A program made the position numbers and the translations under genes. A model generated the notes under the pieces. It searched no databases and had not been told where the DNA came from. It saw nothing but the letters and a program-made list of their open reading frames with translations. A DNA stretch of 64,000 nucleotides from contig NZ_OAOF01000008.1 of NCBI RefSeq assembly GCF_900205965.1, forward strand, positions 124,001-188,000, in the 5' to 3' direction. Positions 8,318 through 17,219 of this stretch are shown here, one piece after another. The DNA comes from Lacrimispora amygdalina (GTDB taxonomy: Bacteria; Bacillota; Clostridia; Lachnospirales; Lachnospiraceae). Every line of letters starts with the position of its first letter. The first letter of the stretch is position 1.

Positions 8318-9177
8318 CTTTTTTCTTCCCGGTAGTGTCTGGGACTCATTCCATATTCCTGTTTAAATATCTTAGAAAAGGTCAGAGGGTTATCATAACC
8401 GATGCTGGTAGCAATTTCCTGTATGGACCGCTTTGTGCCGGCCAGTTCCTGAGCGGCGATGTTTAAACGAAAACGCATCAGATATTCCTGAGGAGAAACT
8501 TCCAGCTTTTTTTTGAAAATTGAAGTTAAATAGGATCGGTTAATGCCGATGTAATCCGCAATATCCTGAACTCTGATGCGGTCATAATTCAGCTTGATAT
8601 ACTGCAGAGCATAATCGATATAGGTATCAATAGAGTAATCATACTGATTCCTGTTGGTACGCAGGCTGCTCTGTGTTTCAATAAGCGTGGACAGAATCTC
8701 ATACAAGTATCCCACACGCTTTATCTCATTGGCAAAAGTCAGCTGGTTGGTATCCAGAATTTTCTGTATCATGGGAAGATAGCAGCGGTTGGGGATCTGG
8801 GAATGGATGGCGCAATGATCGCTTAACAGGCCTGCATACCCTAAATAGGTCTCTGCCATCGTACCGTCAAAGGTGATCCACATATATTCCCATGGGTTTT
8901 CGTAATCAGCATGATACTGAATCGGCTGTCCTTTTGGAATCAGAAAAATGTCATCAGCCTCCAGCTCATAGCGGGTGCCCCCTGTTTCCAGAACACCTGC
9001 TCCTCCCAGAACAAAATGAAGATGGTATTCATTGGGGATTTTGTGATTGTAGGTGTATCCGGGAGGACACTGCTGAATGCCGCAGTGGACCAGATACAAA
9101 TCATTGGTTTGACGCTTGATGTTTCTTAAACAACGAAATCCTGCCACGCATTTATAACTCGTCTGTTTTTCAGCCAA
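8290..9177 (-). CDS. AraC-family transcriptional regulator with cupin sensor domain
   Basis: The 295-aa product has an N-terminal AraC-type cupin domain (about 20-160; HFVLGGAGVLETGG, FLIPKGQPIQY) and a C-terminal double helix-turn-helix (about 185-290; VQDIADYIGINRSYLTSIFKK, then IQEIATSIGYDNPLTFSKIFK). Such proteins sense a sugar and activate nearby catabolic genes. Its place beside a GH4 glycosidase and an alpha-galactoside transporter suggests control of that locus. The start is a TTG at 9177 with GAGGGGG seven bases upstream. The sensor domain resembles that of the other AraC protein at 10.7-11.5 kb, so the two may be paralogues. Confidence 0.9.
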   Translation of the reverse strand: MAEKQTSYKCVAGFRCLRNIKRQTNDLYLVHCGIQQCPPGYTYNHKIPNEYHLHFVLGGAGVLETGGTRYELEADDIFLIPKGQPIQYHADYENPWEYMWITFDGTMAETYLGYAGLLSDHCAIHSQIPNRCYLPMIQKILDTNQLTFANEIKRVGYLYEILSTLIETQSSLRTNRNQYDYSIDTYIDYALQYIKLNYDRIRVQDIADYIGINRSYLTSIFKKKLEVSPQEYLMRFRLNIAAQELAGTKRSIQEIATSIGYDNPLTFSKIFKQEYGMSPRHYREEKRNKNKEADP

Positions 9178-9264
9178 AGCTATGCCCCCTCAATCGGATA
9201 CTGATTATATATCTATTATACAGGAAGTTGGTTTTACTTGCAAATCCTATTTGAGAGAGATGTG

Positions 9265-10587
9265 TCAGCGGTACATACTCATATAATCACCGTGGGCTTC
9301 AATCAGTTCATCCACCATAGCCCGGATATCTTTGATGCTTAGCTCTGCGCTGGTATGAGGATCCAGCATGGCAGCCTGATAAATCGACTGTCTGCTTCTG
9401 GTCCGGGCAGCTTCGATGGTAATCAGCTGAGGATTGATATTTGTCATATTCATGGCGGCAAGCTGGACCGGAAGACGGCCCACATGACAGGGAGTGATGC
9501 CGCTGCCATCCACCAGACAGGGTACTTCCACACATGCATCAGAAGGCAGATTCTCAATCAGTCCCTTGTTCAGCACATTTCCGCCGATCTTATAAGGCTG
9601 GTTGGTTACAATTGCTTCCATAATATAGGAAGCATACTCCAAAGAACGGGTATGCGTAACGGCTCCGTTGTTTAAAATAGACTTTTTCTCTTCCTCCCAG
9701 CCGTTAATCTGATTGATGCACCGCCTTGGATATTCATTCAGGGGAATATTAAACTCTTCAATCAGCTGTGGGTAGCGGGACTTTATAAACAGGGAATTAT
9801 ATTCTGCATTGTGCTCACTGGATTCCGTGCAGTAGTAGCCGAGGTTTCGTATGTATTCAAAGCGCACCATATCTTTGTGTACGCCCGCCTGATTCATCTC
9901 AAGGGATTTCTGCCGGATTACGGGATAGAGATCCTCTCCGCAGCGGTCCCGGATATTTAAAAGCCATGCCATATGGTTAATGCCTGCAATCAGTTCGGTG
10001 CGGCCTTCCAGCTGGTCTTCCATCCCCAGTTCTTTCAGCAGATTTTCCGAGCAGACCTGAACACTGTGGCACAGACCTACGGTTTTGACGGAAGTATAGC
10101 GCTGCATGTATCCGGTAAGAATTGCCATGGGATTTGTGTAGTTTAAAAACCAGGCATTCGGGCAGACCTCCTCCATATCTTTTGCAAATTCTTCCATGAC
10201 TGGAATCGTTCTTAATCCCCGCATGATACCGCCGATGCCCAGTGTATCGGCAATGGTCTGACGAAGACCGTATTTTTCCGGTATCTCAAAATCGGTTATG
10301 GTGCAGGGATCATATCCGCCAACCTGGATGGCATTTACAACAAAAGTTGCATCAGATAAGGCTTCCTTCCGATTCCCGGGCCCTAAATAGGTATGAATGT
10401 CCGCCCTACCATCGTTCACATTTTTGTTGATTGCATTTAAAATAAGCTGTGAATCGGAAAGCCTAATGGGATCGATATCATACAGTGCGATTACAGCGTC
10501 ACGCAGTGCGGGTGTGCACATGCAGTCGCCCAGGACATTCCGTGCAAATATCGTACTCCCGGCTCCCATAAAAGTAATTTTTATCAT
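9265..10587 (-). CDS. melA: GH4 alpha-galactosidase / 6-phospho-glycosidase family (MelA-like)
   Basis: The 440-aa product is a family-4 glycoside hydrolase. The N-terminus IKITFMGAGSTIFARNVLGD is the NAD-binding Rossmann fold. GLCHSVQ carries the metal-binding Cys and INHMAW the conserved His. GH4 enzymes hydrolyse glycosides by an NAD- and Mn-dependent redox mechanism. The MelA-like N-terminus and the neighbouring GH36 alpha-galactosidase point to alpha-galactosides such as melibiose. The frame is open 94 codons further upstream, but only the ATG at 10587 has a ribosome site (AGGAGG) and matches the family N-terminus. The gene is divergent from the second AraC gene. Confidence 0.9.
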   Translation of the reverse strand: MIKITFMGAGSTIFARNVLGDCMCTPALRDAVIALYDIDPIRLSDSQLILNAINKNVNDGRADIHTYLGPGNRKEALSDATFVVNAIQVGGYDPCTITDFEIPEKYGLRQTIADTLGIGGIMRGLRTIPVMEEFAKDMEEVCPNAWFLNYTNPMAILTGYMQRYTSVKTVGLCHSVQVCSENLLKELGMEDQLEGRTELIAGINHMAWLLNIRDRCGEDLYPVIRQKSLEMNQAGVHKDMVRFEYIRNLGYYCTESSEHNAEYNSLFIKSRYPQLIEEFNIPLNEYPRRCINQINGWEEEKKSILNNGAVTHTRSLEYASYIMEAIVTNQPYKIGGNVLNKGLIENLPSDACVEVPCLVDGSGITPCHVGRLPVQLAAMNMTNINPQLITIEAARTRSRQSIYQAAMLDPHTSAELSIKDIRAMVDELIEAHGDYMSMYR

Positions 10588-10608
10588 TGCTTTTCCTCCT
10601 TCTTTTTC

Positions 10609-10637
10609 TTGTCTGACTGATGAGGTTATTGTATAAT
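10609..10637 (+). promoter_or_regulatory. Candidate promoter of the second AraC gene
   Basis: TTGTCT (10609-10614) and a perfect TATAAT (10632-10637) are 17 bases apart, in the 117-base region shared with the divergent GH4 gene. No clear promoter was found for the GH4 side. Confidence 0.6.
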
Positions 10638-10704
10638 CACAACATAGAAAAAGATAGGAAGTTTGTTTCAAATTATTGTCATTTTGTTGTATGGAGGTAG
10701 GATG

Positions 10705-11508
10705 ATGAATCAATCGGCAAGGGAACTTACCATATATTACTGCGGTCACGAGCAATGTGCGCCCGGTCATTTTTTCGGACCTGCAGTCCGTAAGCATTAT
10801 CTCCTTCATGTTGTTCTGAAAGGAAATGGTATTTACAGAACTTCTGGCAGGGAATACAGGATTGCGCAAGGTGAAGCATTCTTAATTAAGCCTCAGGAAA
10901 TAACTTACTATCAGGCGGATAACACAGAGCCATGGGAATATGCCTGGGTTGCATTTTCCGGAACAGAGGCAGACCGCCTGGTATCGGAATACCGCAGTGA
11001 TGAGGAGGGATACTTCTTTCGTTTTGAGGGCGGAAACCAGTGGCGTGAGATCATACTGGCGCTGGTCAATGGGTTTGGTGGTACCACCCATAACAAGGAC
11101 GAGATGAGGGGGTACCTCTATCTTTTGTTTTCCCGGTTTCCGGGTAATGCACCACAATCAGCTTACTATGAAAAAAGCTATCTGGAACAGGCGGAAACTT
11201 ATATCCGTCACAATTACAGCTATCCGATACAGATTGCAGATGTGGCAGGATTTATTGGCATTGACCGGACTTATCTCTACCGGATATTTATGAGGCATAA
11301 AGGGGTTTCGCCCAAGCATTATCTAACCGAGTACCGGGTACTGGAAGCAAAACGGCTGTTGGAGGAAACCAGCTTAAGCATAACAGAAACGGCTCTTTCC
11401 TGCGGTTTTCACGACTCCTCTGTTTTCTGCCGTTGTTTTCAGAAGACAGAGGGGGAATCCCCCCTCAGATACAGGAAGGGAATTCGGGAGATTAATTCAA
11501 AAATGTAA
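10705..11508 (+). CDS. AraC-family transcriptional regulator of the alpha-galactoside operon
   Basis: The 267-aa product has an N-terminal cupin sensor (HVVLKGNGIYRTSG, FLIKPQEITYYQAD) and a C-terminal AraC DNA-binding domain (about 165-262; IADVAGFIGIDRTYLYRIFMR, ITETALSCGFHDSSVFCRCFQ). It resembles MsmR/RafR-type activators. It lies between the divergent GH4 gene and the transporter operon it probably activates. The start is the second of two adjacent ATGs (10705), seven bases after GGAGG; the ATG at 10702 is also possible. The transporter promoter downstream has a poor -35 box, as expected for an activated promoter. Confidence 0.88.
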   Translation: MNQSARELTIYYCGHEQCAPGHFFGPAVRKHYLLHVVLKGNGIYRTSGREYRIAQGEAFLIKPQEITYYQADNTEPWEYAWVAFSGTEADRLVSEYRSDEEGYFFRFEGGNQWREIILALVNGFGGTTHNKDEMRGYLYLLFSRFPGNAPQSAYYEKSYLEQAETYIRHNYSYPIQIADVAGFIGIDRTYLYRIFMRHKGVSPKHYLTEYRVLEAKRLLEETSLSITETALSCGFHDSSVFCRCFQKTEGESPLRYRKGIREINSKM

Positions 11509-11562
11509 CATAACACCATAAATAAACAACATTAATCTATGTAAAATATACAAAAAAACAAT

Positions 11563-11637
11563 TATAATGAGGAATATAATAATAAAAAGTAACAAATATA
11601 TTGGGGGGAATTCTGTAACTATTAAAAAGTAACAAAT
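11563..11637 (+). promoter_or_regulatory. Upstream region of the sugar-binding protein gene with 15-bp direct repeats
   Basis: A perfect TATAAT is at 11563-11568, but the expected -35 position holds only TGTAAA. Two identical copies of TAAAAAGTAACAAAT follow at 11583-11597 and 11623-11637, exactly 40 bp apart. The second copy ends just before the ribosome site at 11641. The spacing suggests regulator half-sites or a duplicated leader segment, but their role is unknown. Confidence 0.5.
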
Positions 11638-11653
11638 TATGGGAGGTAACAAA

Positions 11654-13003
11654 ATGAAACGAAGATGGGGTTTACCGGCAGCTATGGCAGTCATAGCTGC
11701 ATCTGCACTGATTGGCTGTTCCGGCCAGCAAAGCAGCCAGACAGCAGGACAACAGGATACCAAGCAGGAAGCAAAGCAGGATTCAACGAGTGCAGCGGAG
11801 ACAGAAAAGGAAAAGGGCGGCTCTTCCGGAACGCTTACTGTAGCGATCTGGGATAAAAACCAGGAACCTGGTCTGACAAAGATCATGGCTGATTTCACAG
11901 AAGAAACTGGGATTAAGACACAGATTCAGGTTACACCATGGGACCAGTACTGGACCATGCTGGAAGCAGGGGCTACAGGAGGTTCCCTTCCTGATGTATT
12001 CTGGATGCATTCCAACGAGATTGCGCGTTACTCAGAGTATGAGATGCTTTTGGATTTAACAGACCGTATTAAATCAAGCAAAAAGCTGGAAATGGATAAA
12101 TTTCCCAAGGAAATTGTAGATATCTATAACTGGCAGGGAACCAGGCAGTATGCAGTTCCCAAAGACATCGATACCATCGCTCTCTGGTATAACAAAACCA
12201 TGTTTGACGAGGCGGGAGTTTCCTATCCTGACAAAGACTGGACCTGGGATGATTTTGCAGATGCGGCGAAAAAGCTTACGAAGGCCGATGGCAGCCAGTA
12301 TGGTTTTGCTGTGAGTCCGACCAACGACCAGGCAGGCTGGTGCAACCCCGTCTATGACATGGGCGGCTATGTAATCAGTGATGACAAAAAATCTTCCGGC
12401 TTTACTCAGCCGGGTACCATAAAGGCACTGACCTTCCTTACGGATCTTATGAAAGAAGGATACGCTCCGCCTTATGAGGTAATAGCAGAGAATAAGGAAG
12501 AAGCGTTATTTGAAGCCGGTAAGGTTGCTATGATAACCCAGGGGTCCTGGATGCTTTCAGAGCTGTGTAACAATGATTATGTAAAGGCTAATTGTGACAT
12601 TGCAGTTCTTCCCAAAGATAAAACGACAGGAAGACGTGCTTCCATCTATAATGGTCTTGGTTGGGCAGCTTCCGCCAATACCTCCATGCCTGAGGAAGCA
12701 TGGCAGCTGATTGAATACATGGGTTCGAAAGATGCTCAGCAGAAGCAGTCTGATCTTGGTATTGTAATATCCGCTTATCAGGGCACCACAGATAACTGGA
12801 TTAAGGCATACCCGGATTTCAACTTACAGGCTTACCTGGATATGATGGATGATTTAGTAATTCGTCCATATTCCAAATCAACGGTGGCATGGACCAATAT
12901 GATTCATGAAAAACTGATTGATGCCTGGAATGGAAATAAGAGTGTAGAGGATGTCTGCAAGGATATTGATAAGGAAATGAATGCCATGCTGGCGGAAGAG
13001 TAG
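11654..13003 (+). CDS. Sugar ABC transporter substrate-binding lipoprotein (alpha-galactosides)
   Basis: The 449-aa product is a family-1 extracellular solute-binding protein. The N-terminus is a lipoprotein signal: MKRR, a hydrophobic core and lipobox LIGC with Cys at about residue 25. A Gln/Ser/Thr-rich linker follows, then the binding domain with TVAIWDKNQEPG and the GSWMLSEL motif. It captures oligosaccharide outside the cell for the two permeases downstream. No ATPase gene is in the operon, as is usual for CUT1 systems that share a MsmK-type ATPase. The start at 11654 has GGGAGGT upstream; the frame also has an ATG at 11639 without a ribosome site. A hairpin separates it from the permeases. 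Confidence 0.92.
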   Translation: MKRRWGLPAAMAVIAASALIGCSGQQSSQTAGQQDTKQEAKQDSTSAAETEKEKGGSSGTLTVAIWDKNQEPGLTKIMADFTEETGIKTQIQVTPWDQYWTMLEAGATGGSLPDVFWMHSNEIARYSEYEMLLDLTDRIKSSKKLEMDKFPKEIVDIYNWQGTRQYAVPKDIDTIALWYNKTMFDEAGVSYPDKDWTWDDFADAAKKLTKADGSQYGFAVSPTNDQAGWCNPVYDMGGYVISDDKKSSGFTQPGTIKALTFLTDLMKEGYAPPYEVIAENKEEALFEAGKVAMITQGSWMLSELCNNDYVKANCDIAVLPKDKTTGRRASIYNGLGWAASANTSMPEEAWQLIEYMGSKDAQQKQSDLGIVISAYQGTTDNWIKAYPDFNLQAYLDMMDDLVIRPYSKSTVAWTNMIHEKLIDAWNGNKSVEDVCKDIDKEMNAMLAEE

Positions 13004-13011
13004 GTATGGTT

Positions 13012-13044
13012 GGGGAGGCAGATACAAGGGATGCCTCCCCTTTT
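13012..13044 (+). terminator. Hairpin between binding protein and permease genes (partial terminator)
   Basis: A perfect 9-bp stem (13012-13020 with 13032-13040) is followed by only four T. Such weak intercistronic terminators let the binding protein be made in excess of the permeases. Confidence 0.75.
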
Positions 13045-13066
13045 AACGAATTTGCGGAGGGACTGC

Positions 13067-13972
13067 ATGAAGAGAGAAAAATCGGTATCAAGACGGGAAA
13101 AAAGTGAATTTTTGTGGGGCTGGCTTTTTTTGCTTCCGACCATGACAGGCCTCATGATATTAAATATTATACCAATCTTTCAGACCATCTATCAGAGCTT
13201 TTTTAAAACGGGAGCCTTTGGAAAAGGTAATGTATATGTAGGACTCAGTAACTACAGCAAGCTGATAAAGGACGGCACAGTCTGGCAGGCACTTTGGAAT
13301 ACATTTAAATATGCGCTTGTTGAAGTTCCCTTTTCCATAGCAATCGCACTGGTGCTTGCTGTCATATTAAATGGTAAAATAAAAGGCCGGTCCATATGGA
13401 GAACCATCTATTTTCTGCCTATGGTCGCAGCTCCGGCAGCAGTTGCCATGGTGTGGAGGTGGCTTTATAATTCGGAATTTGGTTTAATAAACCACCTTTT
13501 AAACCGAATTGGACTTTCCTCTGTAAACTGGATTTCAGATCCTGGAATTGCTTATATTTCCATAGCCATTGTGGGAATCTGGTCCGTTATCGGCTATAAT
13601 ATGGTTCTGTTTTTTGCCGGACTGCAGGAAATTCCGAGAGATTATTATGAAGCTGCGGAAATTGACGGAGCCGGGGGTGTGAAACAATTCTTCTACATCA
13701 CGCTGCCGCTGATTTCCCCCACCATGTTTTTTGTCACAGTGACAAGAGTCATCGGAGCCATGCAGGTATTTGACAGTATTTATATGATGATGGAAAAGGC
13801 GAATCCGGCCCTGGTGAAGACCCAGTCCCTGGTTTACCTGTTCTATAAATATTCCTTTGTTGAGGGGAACAAAGGATACGGCTCTGCCATTGTCATGCTG
13901 CTGCTTCTGGTAATTATGATCATTACGGTAATCCAGCTTCTTTGGCAGAAGAAGTGGGTTAATTACAGCTAG
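13067..13972 (+). CDS. Sugar ABC transporter permease (MalF-type, CUT1)
   Basis: The 301-aa product has six predicted membrane segments and the inner-membrane permease loop EAAEIDGAGGVKQFFYITLPLI, the EAA motif that contacts the ATPase. The N-terminus KSEFLWGWLFLLPTMTG is typical of MalF/UgpA-like CUT1 permeases. It works with the next gene as a heterodimer to import the sugar captured by the upstream lipoprotein. The ATG at 13067 has GCGGAGGG six bases upstream. The open frame runs further upstream through the terminator hairpin, which is not coding. Confidence 0.92.
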   Translation: MKREKSVSRREKSEFLWGWLFLLPTMTGLMILNIIPIFQTIYQSFFKTGAFGKGNVYVGLSNYSKLIKDGTVWQALWNTFKYALVEVPFSIAIALVLAVILNGKIKGRSIWRTIYFLPMVAAPAAVAMVWRWLYNSEFGLINHLLNRIGLSSVNWISDPGIAYISIAIVGIWSVIGYNMVLFFAGLQEIPRDYYEAAEIDGAGGVKQFFYITLPLISPTMFFVTVTRVIGAMQVFDSIYMMMEKANPALVKTQSLVYLFYKYSFVEGNKGYGSAIVMLLLLVIMIITVIQLLWQKKWVNYS

Positions 13973-13983
13973 GGAGGAGAACG

Positions 13984-14814
13984 ATGGATAAGAATAGAAA
14001 ATTAAATTCAGGTATTCAATACTTCATACTAACGGCAGGCTCTGTTATTATGCTGGTTCCTTTCCTGTGGATGATTCTTACGGCTTTTAAAACAGCATCT
14101 GAGGCGACTCAGATGAATCCGTTTATCATTTTTCCTACTGTCTGGAAAAAGGACGCATTTTTATCAGTAATCAGTAAGATGAATTTCTTACGGCTGTACT
14201 GGAATACACTGGTACTTATTGTAGAACGGGTGGCATGCGCAGTACTTACAGCAACCTTGGCAGGATATGCGTTTGGAAGGCTTCATTTTAAAGGAAAAAA
14301 TCTTGCATTTTCCCTGGTTTTATTCCAGATGATGGTGCCCACCCAGATTTTTATTATTCCTCAGTATTTGATGGTAGGCAGGCTGGGTCTGTTAAATACT
14401 TCCTTTGGACTGCTCTTTCCGGGACTGGTAACAGCGTTTGGAACATTTTTACTGCGTCAGGCATATATGGGTCTCCCTTTATCGTTAGAGGAGGCGGCCA
14501 GACTTGACGGCTGTAACATAGGCCAGACATTTCTGTATGTCATGGCACCCCTTACGAAATCCTCTATGGTAGCGCTTGGGATATTCACAGCACTGTTTGC
14601 ATTTAAAGAACTGATGTGGCCGTTAGTTGTTAATACGGAACAGAATACCATGCCTCTTTCTGCAGCACTCGCAAAACTGCAGGGACAGTTTGTGACAAAC
14701 TATCCGGAGCTTATGGCTGCTTCCCTGCTGGCCTGTATTCCTATGATTATCATATATCTGATTTTCCAGAAACAGTTTATCGAAGGAATCGCAACATCAG
14801 GAGGAAAATTATAA
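13984..14814 (+). CDS. Sugar ABC transporter permease (MalG-type, CUT1)
   Basis: The 276-aa product is the partner permease. It has six membrane segments, MLVPFLWMILTAFK at the N-terminal end, and the EAA loop LEEAARLDGCNIGQTFLYVMAPL near residue 180. The C-terminal QKQFIEGIATSGGKL is the usual MalG/UgpE-like ending. The gene starts 11 bases after the first permease, with AGGGAGGAG upstream, and is followed by the GH36 gene 13 bases later, so all are one operon. Confidence 0.93.
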   Translation: MDKNRKLNSGIQYFILTAGSVIMLVPFLWMILTAFKTASEATQMNPFIIFPTVWKKDAFLSVISKMNFLRLYWNTLVLIVERVACAVLTATLAGYAFGRLHFKGKNLAFSLVLFQMMVPTQIFIIPQYLMVGRLGLLNTSFGLLFPGLVTAFGTFLLRQAYMGLPLSLEEAARLDGCNIGQTFLYVMAPLTKSSMVALGIFTALFAFKELMWPLVVNTEQNTMPLSAALAKLQGQFVTNYPELMAASLLACIPMIIIYLIFQKQFIEGIATSGGKL

Positions 14815-14827
14815 AGGAGTTTACATT

Positions 14828-17044
14828 ATGCCAATCATTTATCACCAACAAGCAAATGAGTTTCATCTGTATAACCAGACGGTCAGCTATATCATTCAGA
14901 TTATGGGGAACGGTCAGCTGGGTAATTTATATTACGGAAAACGGATTAAGGACCGGGACTCCTTTGAGTATCTTTTTGAAACAGGTGAGCGCCCGCATGC
15001 GGCAATCAGCTGTCCCAAACCAGTCAGTTTATGCCTGCAGTATACAAAACAGGAGTATCCGGCATATGGAACCGGAGATTACCGGTATGGCGCATATTCG
15101 GTCAGACAGGAAAATGGCAGCAGAGTTACAAATTTCATCTATGCAGACCACACCATTTTAAAGGGAAAACCTTCCATTGAACCCCTTCCTTCCACTTATA
15201 CAGAAGAGGATGGGGAAGCAGATACATTAAAGATCAGGCTTCATGATGATTTGATCAACACCGATTTAATACTCACTTATACCATTTACAAAGAGAGACC
15301 GGTGATTACAAGAAACGCTTGTTTCAAACACAACGGACAGGAAAATATCGTGCTCTTAAATGCCATGAGCGGGGCGGTGGATTTACCGGAATCCGGATAT
15401 GACATGATACATTTATCCGGTGCATGGTCCAGGGAACGTTATGTAAAGCGTCGGCCGCTGGAACAGGGAATCCAGTCTGTTTACAGCATGAGGGGAATCA
15501 GCAGTGCGGAACACAACCCATTTCTGGCATTAACGGAAAATACGACGACAGAAAACAGCGGCATTGCTTATGGATTCAGTCTGGTTTACAGCGGAAGCTT
15601 TCTTGCGCAGGCAGAGGTCTGTGCCCATGATACCACCAGAATTTTAATGGGAATCCACCCCGATACCTTTGAATGGCCTTTAAAAACCGGGGAATCGTTT
15701 CAGACACCGGAACTTGTTCTGGTGTATACGGATCAGGGCTTATCCCATATGAGCCAGATCTATCACAGTCTGTACCGGACCAGGCTCGCCAGAGGATACT
15801 GGAGAGACAGGGAGAGACCTGTTCTGTTAAATAACTGGGAAGCCACCTATATGGATTTTGATGAAGAAAAGATTCTTTCCATTGCAAAGAAAGCGAAAGA
15901 AACAGGAGTGGAACTGTTTGTGCTGGATGACGGCTGGTTTGGGGACCGCAGCCAGGATGACCGCGGTCTGGGAGACTGGTATGTAAACAAAGAAAAACTG
16001 CCGGGAGGCATATCGGGCCTGTCCGAAAAAATTGAAGCCATGGGGCTTAAGTTCGGTTTATGGATTGAACCGGAGATGGTCAATAAAAACAGCAGGTTCT
16101 ATGAGGCGCATCCGGACTGGATTATCTCTGCTCCAGGTCGTTATGAAACACCCAGCAGGCAGCAGCATGTCCTGGATTTCTCCAGACGTGAGATCGTGGA
16201 TTCCATCTACCAAATGTTGAAACAGGTAATAGAAGGGGCAAAAATATCCTATATTAAATGGGATATGAACCGTTATATTACGGAATGCTTTTCGAGAAGT
16301 ACGCCAAATAACGAACAGGGCATGGTGATGCATAAATACATTCTGGGCGTTTATGATCTTTACAGCCGCCTGATTCATGATTTTCCTGAGATTCTCTTTG
16401 AATCATGTGCCAGCGGAGGTGCCAGATTTGATCCTGGTATGCTTTATTATGCACCGCAGGCGTGGTGCAGTGACAATACGGATGCCATAGACAGACTGAA
16501 AATCCAGTACGGGACCAGTATGGTATATCCGGTATCCAGTATCGGTGCCCATATTTCAGCTGTTCCCAACCATCAGATCCATCGGATCACTCCTTTAAAA
16601 ACAAGAGGAAATGCAGCGTTTTTTGGCGCCTTCGGATATGAGCTGGATTTAAATCACTTAAATGAGGAAGAAATACAGCTGGTCAAAGAGCAGATTGCAA
16701 TTTATAAGGAAAACAGGAAACTTTTGCACCAGGGAACGTTTTACCGGCTGAAAAGTCCGTTTGAAGGTAATGATACTGCATGGATGGTGGTTTCAGAGGA
16801 CCAGACACAGGCGATTGCTGCTTATTATCAGATTTTAAACCCGGCAAATGCAGGCTGGCTTCGATTTAAGTTTGCCGGACTTTGTGAGGATATGCTCTAT
16901 CAGGTAACCGCGGATGGGGATACCGGGGAATATTACGGAAGCCAGCTGATGTACGCAGGGCTGCCGGTTGACAGAAATCGTTTCTTTAAGGATACTGGTG
17001 ATTTTGCTTCCCTTCTTTTCTTTATTAAGCAGAAGATAGTATAG
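14828..17044 (+). CDS. Alpha-galactosidase, GH36
   Basis: The 738-aa product is a full-length bacterial GH36 alpha-galactosidase with an N-terminal beta-sandwich (about 1-330), a central TIM barrel and a C-terminal beta domain. FVLDDGWFG opens the barrel. KWDMNR places the nucleophile at Asp 479, and CSDNTD the acid/base at Asp 549; these agree within one residue with the catalytic aspartates I recall for the Geobacillus enzyme. SCASGGARFD is also present. No signal peptide is seen, so it acts in the cytoplasm on imported melibiose or raffinose-type sugars. It is the last gene of the transporter operon. Confidence 0.96.
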   Translation: MPIIYHQQANEFHLYNQTVSYIIQIMGNGQLGNLYYGKRIKDRDSFEYLFETGERPHAAISCPKPVSLCLQYTKQEYPAYGTGDYRYGAYSVRQENGSRVTNFIYADHTILKGKPSIEPLPSTYTEEDGEADTLKIRLHDDLINTDLILTYTIYKERPVITRNACFKHNGQENIVLLNAMSGAVDLPESGYDMIHLSGAWSRERYVKRRPLEQGIQSVYSMRGISSAEHNPFLALTENTTTENSGIAYGFSLVYSGSFLAQAEVCAHDTTRILMGIHPDTFEWPLKTGESFQTPELVLVYTDQGLSHMSQIYHSLYRTRLARGYWRDRERPVLLNNWEATYMDFDEEKILSIAKKAKETGVELFVLDDGWFGDRSQDDRGLGDWYVNKEKLPGGISGLSEKIEAMGLKFGLWIEPEMVNKNSRFYEAHPDWIISAPGRYETPSRQQHVLDFSRREIVDSIYQMLKQVIEGAKISYIKWDMNRYITECFSRSTPNNEQGMVMHKYILGVYDLYSRLIHDFPEILFESCASGGARFDPGMLYYAPQAWCSDNTDAIDRLKIQYGTSMVYPVSSIGAHISAVPNHQIHRITPLKTRGNAAFFGAFGYELDLNHLNEEEIQLVKEQIAIYKENRKLLHQGTFYRLKSPFEGNDTAWMVVSEDQTQAIAAYYQILNPANAGWLRFKFAGLCEDMLYQVTADGDTGEYYGSQLMYAGLPVDRNRFFKDTGDFASLLFFIKQKIV

Positions 17045-17063
17045 AAAACAATTTATATATAGT

Positions 17064-17092
17064 AAGTCCGGTTCCGTGTGGACCGGACTTTA
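17064..17092 (+). terminator. Intrinsic terminator of the alpha-galactoside operon
   Basis: A 9-bp perfect stem (17064-17072 with 17082-17090) is followed by a short T-rich stretch, 20 bases after the GH36 stop. Confidence 0.75.
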
Positions 17093-17138
17093 TTAATGTA
17101 ATATTTTACATTATTTTATCTGAAATCTGGTGATTTTA

Positions 17139-17167
17139 TTGAAAAATATTTCAGCGCGTGATATAAT
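17139..17167 (+). promoter_or_regulatory. Promoter of the YheO-like regulator gene
   Basis: TTGAAA (17139-17144) and a perfect TATAAT (17162-17167) are 17 bases apart and about 53 bases upstream of the ATG. Confidence 0.8.
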
Positions 17168-17219
17168 CTTTAAAAATTATGGGTGTTTCCTCATATAGCT
17201 GAACAAGAGGAGGGTTTCA

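Noticed and set aside
10588..10869. A 94-residue N-terminal extension of the GH4 enzyme
   Set aside because: The extension overlaps the divergent promoter and AraC gene, and the family N-terminus starts at 10587 after a strong ribosome site.
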